Under the pieces are notes generated by a model that was not told the DNA's origin, did no database searches, and saw only the letters and a list, made by a program, of their open reading frames with translations. Source: F1-80-MAGs062 sp046345315 (GTDB taxonomy: Bacteria; Planctomycetota; Planctomycetia; Planctomycetales; Planctomycetaceae). Taken from it: a DNA stretch of 64,000 bases. This document shows positions 52,442 to 62,258 of this stretch, piece by piece; position 1 is the first letter of the stretch, and every line of letters starts with the position of its first letter. Made by a program: the position numbers and the translations under genes. The stretch spans positions 69,833-133,832 of the forward strand of contig JBKDKA010000198.1 of assembly GCA_046345315.1 (NCBI GenBank), written 5' to 3'.

Positions 52442-53656
52442 ATGCGCGAATTTGACCTGATCGCAACATCAGCCTTCGGCCTCGAGAATGTCGTTGCCCG
52501 CGAACTGACTGATCTTGGCTTCGAAAACCTCAGAACACAGGACGGAAGAATCGATTTCCGAGGTTCCGAGAAAGATATTGCTCGCTGCAATCTCTGGCTC
52601 CGTTCCGCCGACAGAGTGCTCATCCGCGTGGGCGAATTTCCCGCTCCGGATTTTGGCGCCCTCTTCGATCAGGCGATCGAATTGCCCTGGCACGAATTGC
52701 TGCCCGTCGACGCGAAATTCCCGGTGAGCGGTCGTTCCGTCAGAAGTCGCCTTCATGCTGTGCCGCGCGTGCAGGGTGCCATCAAAAAAGCAATCGTCGA
52801 GAACCTCAAACGAAAGCATCAGCGTTTTCGCTTCGAAGAAACCGGCAAAGAGTTTCCGGTGGAGGTTTCGATCCTCCGGGACATCGCAACACTCACCATC
52901 GACACTTCCGGCGACGCTCTGCACAAACGCGGTTATCGCGCTGCGTCCGGTGCAGCACCACTGCGGGAAACAATGGCCGCGGCCATGCTTCAGCTGAGCT
53001 TCTGGGACCGAAATCGCCCTCTGATTGATCCGTTCTGCGGAAGTGCCACGATTCCGATAGAGGCGGCTCTGATTGCACGAAATATCGCTCCCGGAAGTTG
53101 CCGCTCGTTCCTCGCTGAAGACTGGAACTGGATGGACCGTTCCGTGTGGCGAGACGTTCGAACAGAAGCCAAAGACGTTCGACTGACGAAAACAGAAGAG
53201 ACGATTCTGGCTACGGACCATGATCGAGCAGCAATCCAGCTCGCAGAAAAGAACTCCGCGGAAGCCGGCGTTTCCGGAGATATCATCTTCCGCATTCAGG
53301 AAATCAGCGACCTGAAGTCAACTCGAACTTTCGGCTGCATCGTCTGCAATCCCCCCTATGGCGAACGGCTCGGGGAAGCCGACGAAGTCGAGGCTGTTTA
53401 TCGGGAACTCGGGCGTGTCGTTACCGCACTTCCGACCTGGGGTGTTTATGTTCTGACGTCCAATCGATCTTTCGAAAAGAATTTTGGTCGTCGAGCACCG
53501 CGCCGACGGAAGCTCTATAATGGTCGCCTTGAATGCCAGTACTATCAGTACCCAGGACCGCCTGTCAGGAAATCGCTGAATGAGAACGCCCCGTCTCCTC
53601 TCTCTGATGCTCTGCCTTCTGACGACATCAGTGACGGCCCTGTTCCCCGTTCCTGA
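52442..53656 (+). CDS. THUMP-domain RNA guanine-N2 methyltransferase (RlmL N-terminal-type)
   Basis: This SAM-dependent enzyme resembles the RlmL/TrmN family, which forms m2G in 23S rRNA or tRNA. The 404-residue protein has an N-terminal ferredoxin-like/THUMP part (about 1-155) and a Rossmann methyltransferase domain with DPFCGSATIPIEAALIARN (about 198-216), ILATDHDRAAIQLAEKN and the catalytic NPPYGERLG (about 303-311). It lacks the second methyltransferase domain of E. coli RlmKL. The target RNA is unproven. Its last 77 bp overlap the start of the PVC cytochrome gene. Confidence 0.92.
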   Translation: MREFDLIATSAFGLENVVARELTDLGFENLRTQDGRIDFRGSEKDIARCNLWLRSADRVLIRVGEFPAPDFGALFDQAIELPWHELLPVDAKFPVSGRSVRSRLHAVPRVQGAIKKAIVENLKRKHQRFRFEETGKEFPVEVSILRDIATLTIDTSGDALHKRGYRAASGAAPLRETMAAAMLQLSFWDRNRPLIDPFCGSATIPIEAALIARNIAPGSCRSFLAEDWNWMDRSVWRDVRTEAKDVRLTKTEETILATDHDRAAIQLAEKNSAEAGVSGDIIFRIQEISDLKSTRTFGCIVCNPPYGERLGEADEVEAVYRELGRVVTALPTWGVYVLTSNRSFEKNFGRRAPRRRKLYNGRLECQYYQYPGPPVRKSLNENAPSPLSDALPSDDISDGPVPRS

Positions 53657-56600
53657 ATCGACATTCCGCGCGGAAGAGAAAGAACGAATTCCTCACAACC
53701 AGAGCAAACCCCCGGGCCCAGCGCTGTCTCCTCAGGAAGCGATGGAAAAAATGCAGGTGCCTCCGGGGTTTCATGTCGAGCTGGTCGCATCAGAACCGGA
53801 TCTCGTGAACCCTGTGGCGATGACGTTCGACGAACGCGGCCGAGTCTGGGTCACGGAGTCTCTGGAGTATCCGAGATTGTCTCCTGGTCCTGGACAGGAT
53901 CGGATCAAAATCCTCGAAGACACGGATCACGACGGCAGGATGGACACCGTGAAGGTGTTCGCCGAAGGCCTGAACATTCCGTCCGGCATCGCAATCGGCC
54001 ACGGTGGCGTCTGGGTTGCGAACGCTCCGGACATACTCTTACTGCGCGATACGAATGGTGACGATCGAGCCGATCAGACGGAAGTCGTCGTCACTGGTTT
54101 CGGACGCGACGACACACACGAACTTCCGAACTCGCTTACCTGGGGACCGGACGGCTGGCTGTATGGACTCAATGGTGTCTTCAATCGCAGTCAGGTTCGT
54201 GATCCTGTCTCGGGAAAAGATTACCGATTCACCTGTGCCCTGTTCCGAATTCATCCGCGAACCCATGAGTTTCAGATCTTCTGTGAGGGAACCAGCAACC
54301 CATGGGGAATTGCATGGAATTCTTCCGGGGACGCATTCGTCAGTGCCTGCGTCATCGATCATCTGTGGCATCTGGCTGAAACTGCGTATTACCATCGCCA
54401 GGGAGGTCCTTATCCGCCGTTTACCTGGAAAGCAGAATCGATTGTTCGTCACAAACATCAGCAGGCTGCCTACTGCGGCATTACCTGTTTCGACAGCGAC
54501 GCCTACCCTGCGGAGTATCGCAATCTGCTGATGATGGGGAACATTCACGGCGGCTGCATCAATGCTGAAAGACTCGAAGAATTCGGTGCAACGTATACCG
54601 CGAAACCAACAGAAGACTTCCTGACCGCAAACGATGCCTGGTTCATGCCTGTCGTTCAGAAAACAGGACCGGACGGATGTCTCTGGATTCTCGACTGGTA
54701 CGATCGGTACCACTGCTATCAGGACGCACGCCGGGATTCCGAAGGTCTCGACCGCCTGAAGGGACGCCTCTACCGAGTTCGTCATGAACAGTCACCGAAA
54801 CCCAGCCCCTTCGACCTGAATCAGGAGTCTGACGATCAGCTGATGGAGAGACTCCGATCGGAGAACGTCTTTTTTCGAGAATCGGCTCAGCGAATTCTTG
54901 CGGAGCGAAACAACGCGGCAACAAACGAGCGTCTCCTGAAACTGGCTCTGAATCCAGATGAACGAATTCGTACTCGCCTGCACTCATTCTGGACTCGCAT
55001 TTCTGCTGCACCACTGAATGACGCGGAACTGGAAACTGTGCTGAAAGTGAATGATCCTGACCTCCGTTCATGGGCCGTGAGAACCGCAGGAAATCAGCAG
55101 GTTTCGTCTGCGATGATCCGAAAACTGATCGCCGAACGGGCGGACGATCCCCATCCGCGTGTCAGACTTCAGGTGGCAGTGGCAGCTCGCAAACTGAATA
55201 TCGAAAACATGATTCCTGTTCTGACCCGTATTCTGTTCCTCTCGGAAGATGATCCCCTGACTCCCCGTGTAATATGGCAGAACCTGCATCACACTCTGGA
55301 GCATTCGACAGCGGAGTTTTCTGCGGCTCTGGAACAGAATCGACAGAGCATCTCCCCTTCCGTTGCCTCTCAGAACGCGGTTTACCCGAAGGCGGTCCTC
55401 GATCTCCTTCCGCGAGCTGCGGATCGTATTCTGGCAGCAGAAAAGCCGTCGCCTGCAGCCGTTGTTCAGCTCGTCAGAGCTCTGCTGAAATCTGTCGCCG
55501 CTGCTGATGCAGGAAACAGGTGCCTTCAGATGCTGACAGAACGCATTCGCTCCGGGGAACTGAACGGTGATCAACTGACAGAAATCCGGCAATCGCTGAA
55601 CGACGATCTTGATGAGCTTCGCGTTCAGGGTCCCGAGACTCCGTTCTTTATCTCAGCCGTCGAACTGGCTGCCGCCTCCGGAAATGCAGATGCGGTCAGT
55701 CAGGCCATTCAGGAAATCGCTCGAACAGAATCCCATGCCGACAAGCTTCGTCTTCTGAACTCCGTAATCACTGCCGGTTCAGCAGAATCCCTGAACATTG
55801 GCCTTTCACTCCTGAAAACCGATGCGCCTGTTTCGTTTCAGCATAGCGTTGTTCAGGCGATCGCTCGAATCCGCAGCGACCAGATTACTCCGACACTGAT
55901 TCGCCTACTGACAGAGCTTCCTCCGGAAGTTCAGCCGACGTTGATGGAATCTGTTTCGGATCGCGCTGACTCATCACTTGCTCTGATGAAGGTCATCGCC
56001 AGCGGGAAGATTCCGGCATCCGTCATGAACGCCAATCAGGCCCGGAAGATGCTCAACAGAAAGAATCCGGAACTGACAGATCTGGTGCATCGTCACTGGG
56101 GAACCGTTCAGAATGATCGCGATCCGGCTCGCGCGGAACTCATCAGTCGAATGCGAAATACTCTGCGAACGGCAAACGGGAGTGCGCTCAATGGCCAGGC
56201 TGTTTTCCGTCGCGTCTGCGGTCAGTGTCATCGGATCTATGGTCAGGGTGCAGAGGTCGGTCCCGATATCACTCGAAACGGTCGAGCATCGTTTGAACAG
56301 CTGCTTTCGAGCGTGTTCGATCCGAGTCTGGTGATCGGGGCGTCCTATCAGGCCCAGACTGTGATCACCAGAGATGGCCGAATTGTGACCGGACTTCCGG
56401 TCGAGGACAGTCCTGCTCGAATCGTTCTGCGCGTTCAGGGTGACAAGCAGGAAATCATTGCCCGGGAAAATGTGGAAGAAAGTGTCCGCAGTCCACTTTC
56501 TCTGATGCCGGAAGGACTTGAGAAGCAGCTCACACCGGAGGAACTCCATGATCTGTTCGCGTTCCTCACACTGAATCGACCACCTGATGAAGCGAATGCG

Positions 56601-57098
56601 GAGTTCATTCCTGGAGCGAGAATTCTTCCGCGAAGAGCATCCGATCCATCAGAGAATGTGACATTAATCCAGCAGCTTCTTCCCGATTACCAGATCAATG
56701 GTTCCGGAAAAGATGGCGTCGAATTGATTCCGAATTATCACGGCCGACCAGCTGTTCGAACTCATCCATTATCCCGAGATGAGCCCTCGATTCTTTCTGC
56801 GAAGACAGTCGTTCCCGCTGGAGATCGAGTGGTTCTGCGCGTGAGCGCGGGCTCACATGACGACGGCGACTGGTTACTCGTTGTGCGAGTCAACGGGAAG
56901 ACGATCCGGCAGACGCCGATCACTGCAGCCGGCAACTCGGGCAGATGGCACGATGTCGACATCGACGTTTCTGAGTTCGCTGGAAGCGAAGCCAGGATCG
57001 ATCTTCTGAACAGCGCAAACCACTGGAAGAATGAGCATGCGTTCTGGAATGCAGCTGAGTTTTTCGTAAGCCGGACTCCGGAGAGCCTCGCCCCGTGA
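53580..57098 (+). CDS. PVC-type haem-binding CxxCH protein with beta-propeller dehydrogenase domain
   Basis: This is a large exported protein of 1172 residues. Signal peptide (about 1-30). Domain order: a beta-propeller of the membrane-bound-dehydrogenase type (about 57-400; PGFHVELVASEPDLVNPVAM, then FDERGRVWVTE), a HEAT-like helical region (about 420-860), a cytochrome-c-like segment with one CxxCH site (VCGQCHRIYGQG, about 878-889), and a C-terminal beta-rich domain (about 1020-1165) resembling a carbohydrate- or NPCBM-like module. Such proteins are typical of Planctomycetota and are thought to oxidise sugars in the periplasm. The start ATG lies 77 bp inside the methyltransferase frame; the intact leader supports it. 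Confidence 0.9.
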   Translation: MRTPRLLSLMLCLLTTSVTALFPVPESTFRAEEKERIPHNQSKPPGPALSPQEAMEKMQVPPGFHVELVASEPDLVNPVAMTFDERGRVWVTESLEYPRLSPGPGQDRIKILEDTDHDGRMDTVKVFAEGLNIPSGIAIGHGGVWVANAPDILLLRDTNGDDRADQTEVVVTGFGRDDTHELPNSLTWGPDGWLYGLNGVFNRSQVRDPVSGKDYRFTCALFRIHPRTHEFQIFCEGTSNPWGIAWNSSGDAFVSACVIDHLWHLAETAYYHRQGGPYPPFTWKAESIVRHKHQQAAYCGITCFDSDAYPAEYRNLLMMGNIHGGCINAERLEEFGATYTAKPTEDFLTANDAWFMPVVQKTGPDGCLWILDWYDRYHCYQDARRDSEGLDRLKGRLYRVRHEQSPKPSPFDLNQESDDQLMERLRSENVFFRESAQRILAERNNAATNERLLKLALNPDERIRTRLHSFWTRISAAPLNDAELETVLKVNDPDLRSWAVRTAGNQQVSSAMIRKLIAERADDPHPRVRLQVAVAARKLNIENMIPVLTRILFLSEDDPLTPRVIWQNLHHTLEHSTAEFSAALEQNRQSISPSVASQNAVYPKAVLDLLPRAADRILAAEKPSPAAVVQLVRALLKSVAAADAGNRCLQMLTERIRSGELNGDQLTEIRQSLNDDLDELRVQGPETPFFISAVELAAASGNADAVSQAIQEIARTESHADKLRLLNSVITAGSAESLNIGLSLLKTDAPVSFQHSVVQAIARIRSDQITPTLIRLLTELPPEVQPTLMESVSDRADSSLALMKVIASGKIPASVMNANQARKMLNRKNPELTDLVHRHWGTVQNDRDPARAELISRMRNTLRTANGSALNGQAVFRRVCGQCHRIYGQGAEVGPDITRNGRASFEQLLSSVFDPSLVIGASYQAQTVITRDGRIVTGLPVEDSPARIVLRVQGDKQEIIARENVEESVRSPLSLMPEGLEKQLTPEELHDLFAFLTLNRPPDEANAEFIPGARILPRRASDPSENVTLIQQLLPDYQINGSGKDGVELIPNYHGRPAVRTHPLSRDEPSILSAKTVVPAGDRVVLRVSAGSHDDGDWLLVVRVNGKTIRQTPITAAGNSGRWHDVDIDVSEFAGSEARIDLLNSANHWKNEHAFWNAAEFFVSRTPESLAP

Positions 57099-57142
57099 AT
57101 TCCCGAACTCAGTGAATTTTCTGAACTCAGTTCAGTACAACG

Positions 57143-57171
57143 AAAAAAAGCTCGGCAGAGTCACCTCTGCC
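57143..57171 (-). terminator. Rho-independent terminator after ppk
   Basis: On the minus strand, GGCAGAG and CTCTGCC form a 7-bp stem around a 4-nt loop (57154-57171), and a run of T (A-run 57143-57149) follows after a few bases. It is 6 bp beyond the ppk stop, ending the ROK-ppx-ppk transcript. Confidence 0.8.
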
Positions 57172-57177
57172 CTTCGC

Positions 57178-59283
57178 TCACATCCCGCCGGGTTCCAGAG
57201 GAACGAATGTCGTGCGGTTTCGTTCAGAGGCATTCTCAGCCGCTTCTCGGGCTCGACTCTGAAACTCCAGCTGACAACGAATCGGGCGTGTCGGCATCCC
57301 GGCTGATGGCTGGCAGGTCCCGTCAGGCAGTATCTTTCGGGCTCTCACATTATCGCGAAGACATGTTTTCAGAATCTGGATCGTACGTCTCTTGCAGACG
57401 TCATCCAGAATCGGAATCAGCAGTTCCACCCGGCGATCCAGATTTCTCGGCATCCAGTCTGCGCTTGAAATAAACACTCGCTCGTCGCCGCCGTGGTGAA
57501 AATAAAGAATTCTGGCATGCTCCAGAAAACGGTCGATAATGCTGGTGAGCGTGATATTCTCGCTGAGACCGGGAATACCAGGACGCAGACAGCAGATACC
57601 GCGAATGTTCAGTTGAACCTGCACTCCGGCCTGAGACGCTTTGTAAAGAGCAGTGATCATGTCAGGGTCGGCGAGAGAATTCAGCTTCATCATGATTTTC
57701 GCCTGATCTCCGTTTCGAGCTCTTTCGGTTTCCACCGAAATCATCTCGAGGAGTTTCTCGCGCAGTCCGATGGGAGCAGATTCAATCTGAGCAAACTGCT
57801 GAATCTGCGACGAGCCGGTGATGGCGTTGAACCATGAGATAGCATCGTTGCCCAGCTCGCGATTACACGTCATGTAGCTGATGTCGGTGTAAAATCGAGC
57901 TGTGATTTCATTGTAGTTTCCCGTTCCGAAATGTACGTATCGCTGGAATCCCTGCGGTTCGCGTCGAACAACAATGCAGGCCTTGGCATGCGTCTTCAGT
58001 CCGCGAACTCCGTAAATCACCTGAACGCCGCTGTACTCGAGCTGCCGTGCCCACTCGATGTTTCGAGCTTCATCAAATCGGGCTTTGAGCTCCACGATGA
58101 CGGTCACGCTCTTGCCGTTCTCGGCGGCCCGCATCAGTGACCGAACAATCGGGCTGTTTCGACTGGTGCGATACAGAGTCTGTTTGATTGCGACGACATC
58201 TCTGTCTTCCGCCGCTTCAGAAAGCAGACGCAGCACCGGTTCGAAAGACTCATAAGGATGGTGCAGAAGCAGATCTCTCGACTTCATGGCGTCGAAGATG
58301 GATTCCGATGGTTCGATCTGCGCAGAATCACAGGGTGTCCATGCCGGGTAGAGATGCTGATCAAAACCACTGACATCGGCCAGCTGCATGAGATCGCTCA
58401 GTCCGACGGGACCGGGAACGAGATAAATGTCGCGTTCTCCCAGACGCAGAAGCGCCTTGAGAAAATCCAGCATCGGACGCGTGACCTGATCGGACAGTTC
58501 CAGACGCGTGCAGAAGCTTTCTTTTCGGTAATCGAGGACATCCTCCATTTCAGCAAGGAGATCCGCACCATCTTCTTCACTGACACTGAAGTCCGCATTT
58601 CGAGTCACACGAAAAGGCACGGTCGATACTACTTTTTCACCGGGAAACAGATGTTCTGCCATCATCGAGATGACGTCTTCTGTCAGGATAAACTCATACC
58701 CCCCTTCCGACGGCAGCGTAATGTATCGAAGATCGAACCGACCAAAGGGGACAACGGCAAACCGGTATGTCTCCCCCTGCTCCCGACTTTTCATCTGAAC
58801 TGCGACGTTGAGCGTTTTCCCGAACAACAGCGGAAATCGTGCCGGATCATGCACTGCAATGGGTGTCAGCACAGCCTGGATCTGTTCCTGAAACACCGAA
58901 TCAACCACGGCTTCCTGTCGTTCATTGAGCTCATTGGGACGCCGTCGTCGAATCCCGATCTCTGCCAGCTGTGGCTCCAGCTGCTGCAGATAGATCCGAT
59001 GCTGATCGGCAACCATCCGCAGAGTTCTTTTGCTGACTGCAGTGAGCTGCTCCAGTGGCGTCATGCCGGCGAGATCAGATGTGTTGTCACCACGTCGAAT
59101 CGCCGTCAGCAGGCTTCCGACACGCACCATGAAAAACTCATCAAGGTTGGATGCGGTAATCGCCAGAAACCGCAACTGTTCAAGCAGCGGAACTGATGGG
59201 TCACATGCTTCATTGAGCACGCGCTGATTGAACTCCAGCCAGCTGAGTTCCCGATTGAAAAACTCAGGTTCTTTCTCCGACAT
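57178..59283 (-). CDS. ppk: Polyphosphate kinase 1
   Basis: Ppk1 polymerises the gamma phosphate of ATP into polyphosphate, reversibly. Counted from the ATG at 59283, the protein has 701 residues. The N-terminal domain starts with FFNRELSWLEFNQRVLNEA, the classical opening. The autophosphorylated His is in VHFGTGNYNEITARFYTD (about residue 450), and the second conserved region (FISSADWMPRNLDRRVELLIPI) follows. All features match the family. It is the last gene of the operon with ppx (149 bp upstream) and the ROK kinase, and a terminator follows at once. Confidence 0.96.
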   Translation of the reverse strand: MSEKEPEFFNRELSWLEFNQRVLNEACDPSVPLLEQLRFLAITASNLDEFFMVRVGSLLTAIRRGDNTSDLAGMTPLEQLTAVSKRTLRMVADQHRIYLQQLEPQLAEIGIRRRRPNELNERQEAVVDSVFQEQIQAVLTPIAVHDPARFPLLFGKTLNVAVQMKSREQGETYRFAVVPFGRFDLRYITLPSEGGYEFILTEDVISMMAEHLFPGEKVVSTVPFRVTRNADFSVSEEDGADLLAEMEDVLDYRKESFCTRLELSDQVTRPMLDFLKALLRLGERDIYLVPGPVGLSDLMQLADVSGFDQHLYPAWTPCDSAQIEPSESIFDAMKSRDLLLHHPYESFEPVLRLLSEAAEDRDVVAIKQTLYRTSRNSPIVRSLMRAAENGKSVTVIVELKARFDEARNIEWARQLEYSGVQVIYGVRGLKTHAKACIVVRREPQGFQRYVHFGTGNYNEITARFYTDISYMTCNRELGNDAISWFNAITGSSQIQQFAQIESAPIGLREKLLEMISVETERARNGDQAKIMMKLNSLADPDMITALYKASQAGVQVQLNIRGICCLRPGIPGLSENITLTSIIDRFLEHARILYFHHGGDERVFISSADWMPRNLDRRVELLIPILDDVCKRRTIQILKTCLRDNVRARKILPDGTCQPSAGMPTRPIRCQLEFQSRAREAAENASERNRTTFVPLEPGGM

Positions 59284-59432
59284 TACAGGATTCCCGTTCA
59301 GTAACAATCCGTATTCAGAAGTCTTCGTGTGTTTTCAGATCTCACAGCAGGCATCAGGGAAACCGGAGCCATTCTTCTGCACTGTGCGAACCTGAAGAGC
59401 CGCCGGAGACATTCGTTTCACCTGCTCACATG

Positions 59433-61010
59433 CTACTTCGTTGCTTCCCGAAGAAGCACGCTCAATCCGAATGTGTCCTCAATCAGCGTTGTCTGCTGCC
59501 GCAGCTCAATCCGTTCAAGCGACAGATCACCAGCCGGATTGTTGACAGTGACCACCAGTTTTCCCTTTTCCACTGCGCACTGAATATCACGCACTCGCTG
59601 ATTGCTGGAATGATCCAGGGCAACAGCAATGCGAAGGATTCCGGCCAGCCGCGAAACGATCACTCGACAGTCACGGTTCATCCGGGCAAACGTTTCGTGA
59701 GTCGGTTTCGGAAGTGCTCGCCGATGATATCGCGCTATCAGAGCAACAATCGTATGATCTTCACTGTTCAGTCCGAAGAGTTCACTGTGCGTGATGAGAT
59801 AAAACGAATGTTTGTGGTAGCCCGACGTTCCGATGAACAGTCCGATCTCATGAAGGAGTGCCGCAACGTAAAGCAGAGTTTCACAACGCTTGTCCATGCG
59901 ATGTTCAGCCTGAAGGCCTCGAAACAACTGCATCGCCAGAATGGCAACGTGCTGAGCATGGATCAGATCGACCTGATAACGACGAGCCAGCTCCAGCGAG
60001 GAATTAATGATCTGATCGCAGAAGTCAGGAGACCAGACCGATGACCTCAGCATTCCCTGGAGCAGAGCGTCACGAAGATTAAAGCCGGTGACAAGAACAT
60101 TCCGACAGCCAAGCAGCTGAGCAGTCCTTGTATTGACCATCAGCGCCGGAACAAGTGTCTCCGCCTGTGACGGCTCAATGTGGTAGCGGCGAATGATGCG
60201 ATCGGTTGTCAGCCCGAGAAACTGTTTTGTGAGCGCCTCCAGTTCGGGCACCGGAATCCTGACGAGTGTTGAATGGACGACATCTCTCCCGAGGAGTTTG
60301 GCGGCCAGCCTCATGTCACCGCCAAGAGCAACAAACTCAGCTTCCCGATCACGCGACACCACATCCAGCAATGGCTCCAGAGTCCGATCAATCTGCCCTT
60401 CCATGATACTGCCGGCTCGACTCCGGGTTGTCTGATACCTCAGCAGCATCTGCTGCAGACGGAGCGAACCGAGCCGATAGGGCTGCGAATGAAGAATATC
60501 TTTCCCCTGGAGTACCAGAACTTCCGTATTGCCTCCGCCCACTTCAGCAACAACGGTGAGCGAATCCCGGAGCTCCGGTTCGTTCTGCAGCAGCGGTCGA
60601 ATTCCCAGATAGGTCACCCGAGCAATCTCGGCGTCGTCGATCAGTTCCACATTGAATCCGGTGGCGATGTAGATTCGATCGAGGACCTCCATCCGATTAG
60701 TTGCTTCACGGACAGCACTTGTTGCAACAACTCGAATGGAAGCCGGGTCCGTACACTGATACTCGTCCAGTTTTCGTCGGTAACTCTTCAGTACCTGAAT
60801 ACACTGCTGCACCGTTTTGCGGTGAATCTCCCGATCCGTGAATGTGTCTTTCCCGAGACTGACGCCGCGAACCAGTTGTTCCAGCACCTGAACACTGGCG
60901 TTTCCGCGAGCCTCACCCACGGCCATGCGGATTGCCGACGTCCCGAGCTCGATGACTGCAAGCGGGTAGGCGTGTGAACTCCGCGGATCCGGATTCCCTG
61001 TCTCCGTCAC
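59433..61010 (-). CDS. ppx: Exopolyphosphatase/guanosine pentaphosphatase (Ppx/GppA)
   Basis: Ppx/GppA enzymes release phosphate from polyphosphate or pppGpp. The 525-residue protein has an actin-like ATPase fold: AVIELGTSAIRMAVGEARG (about 18-36, phosphate-1 loop), SAVREATNR, and AEVGGGNTEVLVLQG (about 165). An HD-type C-terminal domain (about 330-480; LLHEIGLFIGTSGYHKHS) follows. Start is GTG 61010, with GGGGGCA upstream and a 4-bp GTGA overlap with the ROK stop. The first phosphate loop carries Glu where Asp is usual (IELGT versus IDxGS). Placement beside ppk supports a polyphosphate role. Confidence 0.92.
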   Translation of the reverse strand: MTETGNPDPRSSHAYPLAVIELGTSAIRMAVGEARGNASVQVLEQLVRGVSLGKDTFTDREIHRKTVQQCIQVLKSYRRKLDEYQCTDPASIRVVATSAVREATNRMEVLDRIYIATGFNVELIDDAEIARVTYLGIRPLLQNEPELRDSLTVVAEVGGGNTEVLVLQGKDILHSQPYRLGSLRLQQMLLRYQTTRSRAGSIMEGQIDRTLEPLLDVVSRDREAEFVALGGDMRLAAKLLGRDVVHSTLVRIPVPELEALTKQFLGLTTDRIIRRYHIEPSQAETLVPALMVNTRTAQLLGCRNVLVTGFNLRDALLQGMLRSSVWSPDFCDQIINSSLELARRYQVDLIHAQHVAILAMQLFRGLQAEHRMDKRCETLLYVAALLHEIGLFIGTSGYHKHSFYLITHSELFGLNSEDHTIVALIARYHRRALPKPTHETFARMNRDCRVIVSRLAGILRIAVALDHSSNQRVRDIQCAVEKGKLVVTVNNPAGDLSLERIELRQQTTLIEDTFGLSVLLREATK

Positions 61011-62008
61011 TTCTGCCCCCCCGAAGAATGAACCTGCCTTCGGATCAGGGCCGCAGCGCCGACAGACGTTGCCAGATCACCGAGTTCGGCGATCTTGAGT
61101 TTGTGACAGTCCGCCAGGGATGGCAGCACATTCCTGCGAATCCCTTCTCGAACTGAGTCGAGGTAAAGCTTCGGCAGAGCCTCAACCAGTCCGCCACCCA
61201 GAACTATCAGATCCGGCGCCAGAATGTTGATCAGAGAACCAATGCCGCGACCAACGAGGTCTGCTGCTCGGCGCACGATCTCCTCGATCACTTTGTCACC
61301 TTTTTCAATGGCAGCCGCCAGTACGGAACTTCGAATTCTGCTGATGTCCGTTCCGGCCAGTTCCTTAAGATTTGGTGCCTGACCACGATAAACCGCCTTG
61401 GATGCTTCGGCGGATATCGCGAGCCGACTGGCCAGTCCTTCGAGCGTTCCCGGCGGCCCCGCTCCCGCCGATGGCCCGTCCGAGGCCATCTGAAGAAAGC
61501 CGACTTCCATACAGGATGATCGAGTTCCTCGAAAAATACTTCCCTCGTAAATGAACCCGCCACCAATGCCAGTCCCGGGGAAGACGCCGAGCACAGAACG
61601 ATACCCTCTTCCTGCACCCGCTGAGTACTCTCCGAAGACTCCTGCGTCAACGTCGTTACAGATCTCCGCCGGACACTGATATCGCTTTGAGAGAAATTCC
61701 TTGAGGTTCACATTCTTCCAGCCAAGATTCGGCGCTTCGAGGATGATTCCTTTCTGGAGATCAAGTGGTCCAGGGCAGCCGGCACCGATTCCTGCCAGTT
61801 GTGCACCGGGCATTCCAGCATCTTCAAGAGCTTCATCAATGGTTTCTGCAAGGCGATCCAGCGTGACCTCGCGACTGTTGTTGCCACGGGTCTTCCGCCG
61901 TTTCTTCCCAAGAACCTGAAGCTCGTCATTAAAGACGACTGCCATCATCTTGGTCCCGCCAAGATCGAAACCGATCCAGACAGGAGTCTGCGTCGCATCT
62001 TCAGTCAT
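61007..62008 (-). CDS. ROK family sugar kinase (possible polyphosphate-linked glucokinase)
   Basis: ROK kinases phosphorylate glucose and related sugars. From the ATG at 62008 it has 333 residues. It shows the phosphate-binding GFDLGGTKMMAVVFNDELQ (about 12-30), GAGCPGPLDLQKG, ICNDVDAGVFGEYSAGAGRG with catalytic Asp, and GTGIGGGFIYEGS. The zinc motif of ROK proteins (E-x-G-H followed by CxCGxxGC) is missing: MEVGFLQ has Phe for His, and no Cys cluster follows. It overlaps ppx by 4 bp. Coupling to ppx and ppk suggests that polyphosphate may be its donor, as in PPGK; this is inference. Confidence 0.87.
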   Translation of the reverse strand: MTEDATQTPVWIGFDLGGTKMMAVVFNDELQVLGKKRRKTRGNNSREVTLDRLAETIDEALEDAGMPGAQLAGIGAGCPGPLDLQKGIILEAPNLGWKNVNLKEFLSKRYQCPAEICNDVDAGVFGEYSAGAGRGYRSVLGVFPGTGIGGGFIYEGSIFRGTRSSCMEVGFLQMASDGPSAGAGPPGTLEGLASRLAISAEASKAVYRGQAPNLKELAGTDISRIRSSVLAAAIEKGDKVIEEIVRRAADLVGRGIGSLINILAPDLIVLGGGLVEALPKLYLDSVREGIRRNVLPSLADCHKLKIAELGDLATSVGAAALIRRQVHSSGGQK

Positions 62009-62258
62009 GAATCCATCATTTCTCTGAGTATCTCTCGTAACCGCCGCTGTGCAGTCTGCAGGAAGCGTCCCGCGAGGAAGCATAACAGTTCTGCTGAAAA
62101 CGGGGAATCACCTCGTTTCCCGGAAAAAAACCGCTGTTGGCTCGTCAGGTTTTTCTCCAGATCTTCAGGCGATCGTCAAACCCCTGTTTTGATAATCAGG
62201 TGGCTGCCCCCACCGGCCCAGCTCGCTGTCTTCTCCAATTGGCCTTGTTCACCAATTG

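Noticed and set aside
58258..59196. A 312-codon plus-strand frame
   Set aside because: It is antisense to ppk, with no leader or family motif.
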